Positions 36,856 through 43,968 of a stretch of 63,024 bases of DNA are shown one piece after another. The stretch comes from Acidobacteriota bacterium (GTDB lineage Bacteria > Acidobacteriota > Terriglobia > Terriglobales > SCQP01): NCBI GenBank assembly GCA_027314025.1, contig DAHVCP010000024.1:1-63024 (forward strand), in the 5' to 3' direction. Both the position numbers and the translations under genes were made by a program. Position 1 is the stretch's first letter, and each line of letters starts with the position of its first letter. The notes under the pieces were generated by a model. The model saw nothing but the letters and a program-made list of their open reading frames with translations. It searched no databases and had not been told where the DNA came from.

Positions 36856-38563
36856 GATCCTCCGGATATCCGCCGCGGCCGGCGCCCAAATGGCGATAAT
36901 CAGCCACCAGCTCAATGGCGGAGATCCACTTCACCAGCTTAAAGCCCAGCTCGTTCTCACAGCGCAGGCGCAGCGGCGCGCCATGGATCACGCTCAAGGG
37001 TCTGCCATTCATATTGAGGGCCAGCAGGGAAAGCCGGCGATTCATGTTGCGGAGGCCGTGGGCATCGTAGTATTCGCCCCCATCCGTTCCGGGTCCAAAG
37101 GAGTAAAACACCGCGTAGCGCGCTGCGGGCAAGGGGCGCGCGCGGGCCAGGAGGTCACGCATCGGGACGCCGCCCCACTCGGCGATGCCGGACCAACCTT
37201 GGATGCAGAAGTGTTCGGTGATCTGGCGCTGCTGTGGCATGCCCCGCAGGTCCGCCAGGCTCAACATGGCGGGAGCGGCGACCAATCCGGTAACGCGCAG
37301 GCGGTAGCCGGCGAAGCCATCGGCGACTAGGGCGTTATATTCGGGGGAATCGGGCAAGGCGCCGTTGGGCCAGAAATACGGTGAAATATCGCTGGAACGG
37401 TACCCCACGTGGGCATCGCCGCGCTCGATGAGGCGCGCCAGCGGCGTCAGCAGCACATGCCCGATGCGCTGCACCCAGCGGGCGTGGCGCAGCGTCACCG
37501 GCGTGGCCGCCAGCCACACCACGGCCAGCACCGCCATGGCCAGCGCGAACCACGCCAAGCCCTGCAAGCCGGCGTGCCGGGCGCCGTAAAACATGTGGTT
37601 GAGGTTGTCCTTCCAGCCCGTGGCGAAGACCATGGCCACGTGCACGGCGATGAAAAACAGAAACCAGCACAGAACCAGAAAATGCCACGACCGCGCCGCC
37701 TGGCGATGGAAATGGCGGCTGAGCGCGCCGAGACGGTTGGCGATGGCCGGCCCTTGCATGAGCCCGGTGACGATGGCCAGCGGAGCGGCGACGAAGACGG
37801 TGATGAAATACGCCAGTTGCTGAAGGCTGTTGTAGTACAACCAGCTGTGATTGGCGGGGAAGCGCAGCGATAGATATTGATAGGCGGTGGAGATGGCGTT
37901 GGGAAAGACCGCCCAGTGCAGCGGCGCCAAGCGGCGCCACTGCCCAGTAGCGAAGAGCAGAACGTAGAACACCGCGCCGTTCAGCACCCAAAATAGGTCG
38001 AAACTGAAATGCCACCAGCGGGCCAAGCCGATGGAATGGCGCAGGCCGGGAATGCCCAGCCAGCCGGGCAAACTCACCGAATCGTCCTTGGCGGTCCAAA
38101 GGCGGTCCCTGGGGACCTCCGCCTGGAAGCGAAACCACTCCGTGCCCGGCGTGCAATTGCGGTTCCAATAAAGCCGGGGGTGATCGGCTAGGATCTGGAT
38201 GCCGGCGCGGATGATGAATACCAGGAAGAACAGGTTGAAGACGTGCTGCCAGCGCAGCCATCCGGGAAACCCCCCGCGCACCATGGCCACCCGCTGCGGC
38301 GCGCCCGGATACCGCGCCAGGAACGCCTGGATGCCGGGCAGGTCTCGAGTGGCTACGGCCAGGGCGACCGCGGCGGCCAACAGCACGAGGCCGATCGGTA
38401 TGAACCACAGCACGGGAAACCAGCGGCGGCCCAGACGCAGATAGGGCGGAGTGCCATGGCGCGGCGGCAGCCAACGGCTGAGATGGACGCGATCATCCGC
38501 CGGAGCGAAGACGCCGGGCCGCTCCTGCCCAGCGCCGGGCCGAGAGTTAATGCCGGAGCCCAT
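36824..38563 (-). CDS. Cytochrome b561 - sulfite-oxidase-type molybdopterin oxidoreductase fusion
   Basis: The protein has 579 aa and combines two parts usually made separately. Residues about 45-385 form a membrane haem-b domain with at least five helices and paired histidines (RWQHVFNLFFLVFIIR; RWWHFSFDLFWVL; RSWHFLVLCWFLFFIAVHVAM). Residues about 420-579 form a molybdopterin domain with the catalytic Cys in EHFCIQGWSGIAEWGGVPM and the late block LRLRCENELGFKLVKWI. This resembles a one-chain version of the MsrP-MsrQ methionine-sulfoxide repair or sulfite oxidation pairs. The Moco domain follows the membrane part, so it probably faces the periplasm. Confidence 0.88.
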   Translation of the reverse strand: MGSGINSRPGAGQERPGVFAPADDRVHLSRWLPPRHGTPPYLRLGRRWFPVLWFIPIGLVLLAAAVALAVATRDLPGIQAFLARYPGAPQRVAMVRGGFPGWLRWQHVFNLFFLVFIIRAGIQILADHPRLYWNRNCTPGTEWFRFQAEVPRDRLWTAKDDSVSLPGWLGIPGLRHSIGLARWWHFSFDLFWVLNGAVFYVLLFATGQWRRLAPLHWAVFPNAISTAYQYLSLRFPANHSWLYYNSLQQLAYFITVFVAAPLAIVTGLMQGPAIANRLGALSRHFHRQAARSWHFLVLCWFLFFIAVHVAMVFATGWKDNLNHMFYGARHAGLQGLAWFALAMAVLAVVWLAATPVTLRHARWVQRIGHVLLTPLARLIERGDAHVGYRSSDISPYFWPNGALPDSPEYNALVADGFAGYRLRVTGLVAAPAMLSLADLRGMPQQRQITEHFCIQGWSGIAEWGGVPMRDLLARARPLPAARYAVFYSFGPGTDGGEYYDAHGLRNMNRRLSLLALNMNGRPLSVIHGAPLRLRCENELGFKLVKWISAIELVADYRHLGAGRGGYPEDHEFFGYRAPI

Positions 38564-38653
38564 AGGGGCATCGTACGCCCTGCGGCAGGCGGGCTGAACC
38601 CGTGTCGGCGAAAGCCGCCGCCGCGGTGCGGCGGGCGCGCGGAGCCGCCGGCG

Positions 38654-38800
38654 CTAATCGCATTCCAGGGCTTGGCGGAGGTCGGCGAGCAAATCCGCCG
38701 CATCCTCGATCCCAGCCGAATACCGCACCGGCCCGGGGGCGGCGGCCGCGGAGTCGCCGCCGGCGGCATCGGGACGCGAAGCTTCGGGCGGTGTGGCCAT
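38654..38800 (-). pseudogene. Probable C-terminal remnant of a Cys/Met-metabolism PLP enzyme
   Basis: A 48-codon open frame ends VRYSAGIEDAADLLADLRQALE. This matches the terminal segment of trans-sulfuration enzymes (MetB/MetC/MetZ type, consensus RLSVGIEDxxDLIADLxQAL). Nothing recognisable precedes it: the first 22 codons are Ala/Pro/Gly-rich, and the LytTR gene begins (in reverse) just beyond. Most likely a gene scrap; a real tiny protein cannot be excluded. Confidence 0.5.
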
Positions 38801-38850
38801 GGGAAGGTCAGCACCAGAGTAGCAGCGGCAAGCTGGATGAGGCGTGGGGC

Positions 38851-39597
38851 TTACAAAGGCAGCAACTGGCGGAGGCGGGCGTGGCCGGCACGGCTGACGG
38901 GCACGCGCAGGCCGTTGCGCAGAGTGGCCAAGAAGGTATCCGGGCCCAAGCGATCCAGCCGCGTCACCGCCGCCAACTGCACCAGCCAACCGCGGTGCAC
39001 GCGGACGAAGCGGGAGGGATCGAGCGCCGCCTCCAGGCTGGCAAGGGTCTGCTTTTTCAGGTGCGTTTTGGCGGCGGTATGCAGCGCGAGATAGTCGTCC
39101 TGGGCCTCGGCGGCGAGCAGCTCCGCGAGCGGAAGGAAGGTGATCTTGGCGCCGTCGCGCAGCACCAAGCGAGTGAGCGGACGGGCGGCGGCGAGAGCCT
39201 CGGCGACGGCCGCCGGCGGTGCGGCGGCGGGCGCCGCCAGGCGCTGGCGGGCACGGCCGACGGCGGCGGTGAAGCGCTCGCGGCTGAAGGGCTTCAGCAA
39301 ATAATCCACCGCGTGGGCGTCGAAGGCGCGCAAGGCGTAGTCATCAAAGGCGGTGGTGAAGATCACGGCGGGCGCCGGCTCCGGCCCGCTGGCCAGGAGT
39401 TGCAGCACCTCGAAGCCGTCCAGCTTGGGCATCTGCACGTCCAAGAAGATCAAATCCGGGCGCAGCTCCGCCACCGCGCGGACGGCGGAAAAGCCGTCCG
39501 CCGCCTCGCCCGCCAGTTCCAAATCCGGCTCGGCGGCGCAGTATTCCCGCAGGATTTGCCGCGGCAGGTCTTCGTCGTCAATCAGCAATACGCGCAT
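38851..39597 (-). CDS. LytTR-family response regulator
   Basis: Two-component regulator of 248 aa. The receiver domain (about 1-120) has MRVLLIDDEDLPRQIL, phosphoacceptor LIFLDVQMPKLDGFE and LLKPFSRERF. The LytTR DNA-binding domain (about 145-248) has ITFLPLAELLAAEAQDDYLAL, SLEAALDPSRFVRVHRGWLV and VPVSRAGHARLRQLL. It overlaps the upstream kinase gene by 20 nt, so kinase and regulator are coupled. Targets cannot be read from the sequence. Confidence 0.95.
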   Translation of the reverse strand: MRVLLIDDEDLPRQILREYCAAEPDLELAGEAADGFSAVRAVAELRPDLIFLDVQMPKLDGFEVLQLLASGPEPAPAVIFTTAFDDYALRAFDAHAVDYLLKPFSRERFTAAVGRARQRLAAPAAAPPAAVAEALAAARPLTRLVLRDGAKITFLPLAELLAAEAQDDYLALHTAAKTHLKKQTLASLEAALDPSRFVRVHRGWLVQLAAVTRLDRLGPDTFLATLRNGLRVPVSRAGHARLRQLLPL

Positions 39598-40723
39598 CGG
39601 CGCTCCCTTCCACGGCGGCGACGGTGGCGGCCGGCCCCGGACCGGGCGCCACGGGCGCGGCGGTCAGCGCCGGCAGCTCCACTACGGTGGAGAAGCGGCC
39701 GGTCTCCGCGCGCCAGACCAAGCTGGCGGCGGATCCGAACTGCGCGGCCAGGCGCTGGCGGACGTTTTCCAGGCCCAGCCCGTTGCGCAGCGGCGCGGGG
39801 CAGTCGGCATCGTAATCGTTGTCCAGCTCCAGGCGCAGCCGGGCGCCATCGCTGGCGGCGGCCAGGCGCAGCCGGCCCGGCCCGGTCAGGCTGGCAATGC
39901 CGTGCTTGACGGCGTTTTCCACCAGCGGTTGCAACAGCAGCGCGGGCAGCCGGCAGGGCAGCGCCGACGGGGCGATGGATTCGGCATAGCCCAGGCGGGC
40001 GCCGAAGCGCAGGCGCTCGACCGCCAAATAGGCGCGGGCGACGGACAGCTCCTCCTCGAGGGTGATGGTCTCCTGCGGTCCGAGGCGCAGGGTCAGCCGG
40101 AACAGTTCCGCGAGATGAATGCACATCTCCCGGGCGCGCGCCGGGTCGCTGGCGGTCAGAGCGCTGATGGAATGCAGGCAGTTGAAAAGAAAGTGGGGAT
40201 GAATCTGGGCCCGCAGGGCGCGCAGCTCGGCTTCCCCCGCCAGGCGGCGGGCGTGCTCGCTTTCCGCCTCGGCGGCGGCGGCGCGCGCCACGCCTTGCAA
40301 GGCGTAGAACAACGCCGCGGCGGCCGCATAAATAAGGATGCCGGCCACCCACAACAGCGCCGGGCTGTTGAGCAGGCGCAGCGGCGCGGCGGGGTCCGCC
40401 AAGCGGATCAGCCAGTCCGCGCCGCGCGCCAACAAGACCCACGCTCCGGCCAGCAGCGCGGCGGCGGCGGCTTGGTGCGCGACGGCGTTCGCGGCGACGG
40501 CGGGACGGAGCGGGAAAGCGCGGCAGATATTTTCCGCGCTGAGGCAGAGCACCGCGTAAACCGCCGCCAACGGCAGCCCTGCCGCCAGCAGCCACCAGGA
40601 GGAACCGGTGGCCCACACCAGGCCCGCCCAGACCAGGAACACGGCGTTCCAGGCAAGCAGAAAGCGGCCGCGAAATCCAAACTCCCCGGCACGGGCACGA
40701 GCGGATTGGCGGGCGGCGGCCAC
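39578..40723 (-). CDS. LytS-type sensor histidine kinase
   Basis: Membrane kinase of 381 aa. Four hydrophobic segments lie in the N-terminal half. The His_kinase domain has AELRALRAQIHPHFLFNCLH with the phosphorylated His, LSVARAYLAVERLRFGARL, and the ATP-binding N-box ALLLQPLVENAVKHGIA and GLGLENVRQRLAAQFG. It pairs with the LytTR regulator at 38,851-39,597 and follows the LiaF-like gene by 3 nt, forming a three-gene operon. Confidence 0.94.
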   Translation of the reverse strand: MAAARQSARARAGEFGFRGRFLLAWNAVFLVWAGLVWATGSSWWLLAAGLPLAAVYAVLCLSAENICRAFPLRPAVAANAVAHQAAAAALLAGAWVLLARGADWLIRLADPAAPLRLLNSPALLWVAGILIYAAAAALFYALQGVARAAAAEAESEHARRLAGEAELRALRAQIHPHFLFNCLHSISALTASDPARAREMCIHLAELFRLTLRLGPQETITLEEELSVARAYLAVERLRFGARLGYAESIAPSALPCRLPALLLQPLVENAVKHGIASLTGPGRLRLAAASDGARLRLELDNDYDADCPAPLRNGLGLENVRQRLAAQFGSAASLVWRAETGRFSTVVELPALTAAPVAPGPGPAATVAAVEGSADARIAD

Positions 40724-40726
40724 CGG

Positions 40727-41647
40727 CTACTTCACCGTGACGGCGCTGAAGACGGCGCTGCCGGTCACCACCAGCGTGGGCCGCGCGCCAGCCGCCGCGC
40801 CAATGGGCAACGTTTCATCCTGAAAAGCGCCGAAGACGCCATGGCCCTCGAGCAGCACCTGCCAGCTCGGCGGCAGGTAGATCTCCACCCCGCCGAAAAC
40901 GACTTCGGTATGGATGGTGATGGGATGGTCCGGCGGCGGCATGGCGCGCAGGTCCAAAATGCAGCCGCCGAAGATGCACTGGACCACGCCGCCGCGAAAT
41001 GATTGATTCTTGATCTGACGCCGGATTTGGCCGAACATGGTGCGCACGTCCAGCCAGGTTTCGTCGCCGCTGGCGGCTTCCGCGGAGGGGGCGGCGGCGG
41101 CAAAGCCGGCGGCGGGCGGCGCGTCCCACCACCGGTTCCGGCGGCGCGAACGCCGGCTCCGGGCGCCCCATTGCGCCGTCCAACGCTCCCAGCTGTCCCG
41201 GTCGCAGCGCCCGCCGGGCGTGAAGACCCCGGCGCCAAAGGCGTGGCGGCCGCCCAGCATGACCACGCCGGCGGCGATGATGAAGATGGGCCAGGCTTGC
41301 CAGAAGTTGTAGCTCCAGATGTGCGTGGTGGTCAGCGTGGCGCCGGCGCCATAAATGGCTATCGCCGCGCCCCAGACCAAATCGGCAAGGCCGCCGCGCG
41401 CCATATGCCCCACGCCGACCGCCACCAAGACCAGCGGCCACAGCCGCCACAGATCCCAGATCTGGTACGGGACCACCCCGAAGTTGGAGCCCAGCGCCAG
41501 GACGCCGACGATCAGCACGATCCACGCCACCCAGGCTTCGGCGGGACCGCGGCGGCGGGACCGCAGCGCGCCTGGCGGCGGCGCGGTTCCCGTTTCCTTG
41601 GGCGGGGTTCCCGTTTCGTTGGGCGGCATCGGTTCCATGGTATCCAT
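40727..41647 (-). CDS. LiaF-like membrane protein
   Basis: The protein has 306 aa. The N-terminal 45 residues are Pro/Thr-rich and cytosolic. Four membrane helices follow (WVAWIVLIVGVLALGSNFGV; LWPLVLVAVGVGHM; WPIFIIAAGVVML). The C-terminal beta-helix-like domain with FGGVEIYLPPSWQVLLEGHG and FGGCILDLRAM is typical of LiaF/cell-wall-stress response proteins that inhibit a cognate kinase. The position directly before a kinase-regulator pair fits an envelope-stress sensory operon. Confidence 0.87.
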   Translation of the reverse strand: MDTMEPMPPNETGTPPKETGTAPPPGALRSRRRGPAEAWVAWIVLIVGVLALGSNFGVVPYQIWDLWRLWPLVLVAVGVGHMARGGLADLVWGAAIAIYGAGATLTTTHIWSYNFWQAWPIFIIAAGVVMLGGRHAFGAGVFTPGGRCDRDSWERWTAQWGARSRRSRRRNRWWDAPPAAGFAAAAPSAEAASGDETWLDVRTMFGQIRRQIKNQSFRGGVVQCIFGGCILDLRAMPPPDHPITIHTEVVFGGVEIYLPPSWQVLLEGHGVFGAFQDETLPIGAAAGARPTLVVTGSAVFSAVTVK

Positions 41648-41663
41648 ACTGGCGCGGCCGCGG

Positions 41664-41915
41664 CTAGGCGCGCGGGCCGGTGAACGGATCCGCGGCGGAA
41701 CGCGGCTCGGGGCGGCTGGCGCGCGCCGCGATGCGCCGCTCCCGTCGCTCCAGCAACAGCAAAATGGCGCCCGCGGCGATAGCCAGGCAGCCGGTCAGGA
41801 AAGTGCTCCAGGCGAGCGTGGTGTGGGGGAATGCTGGGGCCATGCCGTTAGCCTCGCCGCCGGCCCGCCCGGCCGTCGCCGGCAATTCGGCCAACGCCTG
41901 CCGCGCGTCGGCCAA
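41664..41915 (-). CDS. Small single-helix membrane protein
   Basis: An open frame of 83 codons ends 16 nt before the LiaF-like gene. One membrane helix (TFLTGCLAIAAGAILLLL) is followed by a basic tail (ERRERRIAARASR). A start at 41,843 (MAPAFPHTTLAWS) would give 59 aa with the helix near the N-terminus and may be the real one. Possibly the first gene of the LiaF-kinase-regulator operon. No family recognised. Confidence 0.5.
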   Translation of the reverse strand: MADARQALAELPATAGRAGGEANGMAPAFPHTTLAWSTFLTGCLAIAAGAILLLLERRERRIAARASRPEPRSAADPFTGPRA

Positions 41916-41964
41916 CGCCCCCTCGGCGGCGGCGGAAGCCGCGTCTTCGCTGGTACGAAGGTGC

Positions 41965-41970
41965 TAGACT
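41965..41970 (+). promoter_or_regulatory. -10 box of the SSB-tip module
   Basis: TAGACT, 9 nt before the ATG at 41,980: the same hexamer and the same spacing as at HU (5,435-5,440). No clear -35. Confidence 0.5.
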
Positions 41971-41979
41971 TCCAGCCGA

Positions 41980-42459
41980 ATGCCTACCTGGCTCAGTTGG
42001 GCCTCCGCGCTTGCCAGCGCCGCTAGCCTGGGACTGACAGTGTGGTTGCTCGTAGTCGCCGAGGGGGCAAAGCGCGCGGCGGAAAGGGCCGAGGGTGCAA
42101 TCCGCAAGCAGAACCTGCGCGAGGACGTCGAGTCGGTGCGTGAGAAAATCCATGAGGTAGGGATATTTCTCGACGCAGGGGATCTCGCGCTCGCTGGTTT
42201 GCGGGCCAGAGAGGTCATGGGAATCGGAACGGCTGCACTCGGCAGGTGGCGGGACGATCTCTCCGTTGAGGACCGCGAGGACCTGCTCGCCGCGGTGTCA
42301 CTATTGCGATCGGTGGTCGAGGTGCTTTCCGAGGCGGGCAGTCAGCCCGTCGCAACCGCGCGGGCCAAGCGGTTGTCCGAGGCCCAGCTAAGGGCGGAGG
42401 AGCGTGTGAGCGGGCTGGTCGGGCGCGTGCGCCGACTAGCGGACCGGGGTGGCAAATGA
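41980..42459 (+). CDS. Membrane-anchored coiled-coil protein of the SSB-tip module
   Basis: Not recognised. The protein has 159 aa. A single N-terminal membrane helix (about residues 4-27, SAASLGLTVWLLVVAE) is followed by a long, charged helical region with heptad character (EGAKRAAERAEGAIRKQNLR; VESVREKIHEVGIFLDAGDL) and a final Arg-rich coiled coil. The stop overlaps the ATG of the next gene by 4 nt (ATGA), so the two products are translationally coupled. The coding region is less extreme in GC than its flanks. The layout, a membrane anchor with a coiled coil, suits a scaffold or sensor. Function unknown. Confidence 0.75.
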   Translation: MPTWLSWASALASAASLGLTVWLLVVAEGAKRAAERAEGAIRKQNLREDVESVREKIHEVGIFLDAGDLALAGLRAREVMGIGTAALGRWRDDLSVEDREDLLAAVSLLRSVVEVLSEAGSQPVATARAKRLSEAQLRAEERVSGLVGRVRRLADRGGK

Positions 42460-42824
42460 ACGAACATTACAGGCAAGCGAACAATGCGCTGATCGAGTCG
42501 CTTATCCGCGGCGCCGAGAGCGGTCGACTTCAATGGCAGGCCACGGCAGCCGAGAACGAGTTCACGGCGGCATTCAAGGGGAAGTACGCCCTCACCGTCA
42601 GCCGGCACAGCCAAGGTGACCTGTTCGTTATGTTCGACGACAGCGGGCGCGAGATGTTGCGGATCAACTCCGACGACGATCCGGACGTAGAGCGACTCTT
42701 CGAGGCAGCGCAGCGCTCGACGCTAAACGTAGACGCTGCAATACGGGAGATCGTGGACGAACTGGGGCCGCCCGCAGCGGGCCGGGGTGGCCCTGAGATC
42801 ACCGAGGACGACATCCCGTTCTAG
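42456..42824 (+). CDS. Small protein with an SSB-like C-terminal interaction tip
   Basis: Domain of unknown function, 122 aa. A compact alpha/beta core (ALIESLIRGAESGRLQWQAT; FKGKYALTVSRHSQGDLFVM) and two C-terminal helices (VERLFEAAQRSTLNVDAAIR) are followed by a short Gly/Pro linker and GGPEITEDDIPF. The SSB of this same window ends GGPEITDDDIPF. SSB uses this tip to bind partners such as RecO, RecQ, PriA, exonuclease I and the polymerase chi subunit. There is no OB fold here, so this is not an SSB paralogue, and codon choice over the tip differs from ssb. The inference is recruitment or titration of SSB-binding proteins. Confidence 0.8.
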   Translation: MNEHYRQANNALIESLIRGAESGRLQWQATAAENEFTAAFKGKYALTVSRHSQGDLFVMFDDSGREMLRINSDDDPDVERLFEAAQRSTLNVDAAIREIVDELGPPAAGRGGPEITEDDIPF

Positions 42825-42890
42825 TCGCCCGCGGCAGGTACTAACTTGCGGCCCCGCCTTGACATACAATGACCGGCGGAGGGCGAGACG

Positions 42891-43859
42891 ATGGCACGAA
42901 GCGAGCGGCGGGCGGGACGGCAATGGTGGGGCTGGCTGGCGATGGCGGTTGCGGGCTTGGCCGTGGTGCTATGGCTGGGGGCCGGCGGACCGCGGGTGGC
43001 GGCGGCGCCGGCGCGGCGGCCGAAGATTCTGGGCATCGCCTACGTGCACATGCGGCTGGAATCGGCGGCGTCGGCGCAGCGCATCTTTCACCAATATTTT
43101 GGCTTTGACCGCGCCTTCACGCTCGCCGGCACCGCCGGCCCGGTCATTTATTACAAGGTCAACGACTATCAATATTTGGAGATCACGCCGCATTGGGACG
43201 GGGGAGCGCAGAAGCGCTTCATGACCCTGGCCTTCCGCACCGACGACGCCCGCGGCTTGCGCGCCTATCTGGCCGCCCGCGGCTTTGCTCCCAGCCCGGT
43301 GCACCGCCGCGCCGATGGCAACCTGGGGTTCGCGCTGCGCGATCCTGAAGGGCACCACATTGCCTTCGAGCAATTTCTTCCCGCTTCCCGCACCGGGCGC
43401 CTGCGCGGCAAGTTGCTGTCGCCGCGACGGCTGTCGCGCTGGATCATCCATGCCGGCTTTGTCGTCGCCAGCGTTCGGCAGGAAGACCGGCTGTTCCGGC
43501 AAGCCCTGGGCTTTCATCGCATGTGGCATGGCGGCATGACCGCCGGAGTATTGGACTGGGTGGACCGGCGCACCACCAACGGACCGGACTGGATCGAATA
43601 CATGCTGCGCGACGGCGCGCATCCCTCCATCCGCACCCGCGCTATCGCCAACCATTTTTCGCTCGGCATTCTGCACATGCACCAGGCCTACCGCGCGCTG
43701 CTCGCCCGCGGCTGGAAGGGCCAGGGCAAGCCGCAGATCGGCCGGGACGGCAAATGGCAACTGAACGTCTACACGTTGGCCGGCTCGCGCGTGGAGATGA
43801 TGGGACCCAAGCCGGTGCGCAAGCCCTGCTGCTCGCCGATGCTCCCTGGCGCGTGGTAA
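42891..43859 (+). CDS. Exported two-domain VOC (glyoxalase-fold) protein
   Basis: The protein has 322 aa. The N-terminal segment WWGWLAMAVAGLAVVLWLGA is a signal or anchor. Two vicinal-oxygen-chelate modules follow: the first with IAYVHMRLESAASAQRIFHQ, LGFALRDPEGHHIAFEQFLP; the second with IIHAGFVVASVRQEDRLFRQ, HFSLGILHMHQA and VYTLAGSRVEMM. Candidate metal ligands are the His in YVHM/IHAG and the Glu in FEQF/VEMM. The reaction is unknown. GGAGGGCGAG lies before the ATG, preceded by TACAAT at 42,874. Confidence 0.82.
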   Translation: MARSERRAGRQWWGWLAMAVAGLAVVLWLGAGGPRVAAAPARRPKILGIAYVHMRLESAASAQRIFHQYFGFDRAFTLAGTAGPVIYYKVNDYQYLEITPHWDGGAQKRFMTLAFRTDDARGLRAYLAARGFAPSPVHRRADGNLGFALRDPEGHHIAFEQFLPASRTGRLRGKLLSPRRLSRWIIHAGFVVASVRQEDRLFRQALGFHRMWHGGMTAGVLDWVDRRTTNGPDWIEYMLRDGAHPSIRTRAIANHFSLGILHMHQAYRALLARGWKGQGKPQIGRDGKWQLNVYTLAGSRVEMMGPKPVRKPCCSPMLPGAW

Positions 43860-43968
43860 TCGGTGGGCTTGATTGGCGCGGCCCGCGTGAGAACACGCGA
43901 AGGCGGCGTTGGCCGGCGGCGGCCTGAGGCCGGCCATTGCCCGCCGCCGCGGTTCCCTGCCGCGGCGC

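Noticed and set aside
42874-42879. TACAAT before the VOC gene as a leaderless promoter
   Set aside because: It lies about 11 nt beyond the usual range, and a good ribosome binding site (GGAGGGCGAG) intervenes, so this gene probably has an ordinary short leader.
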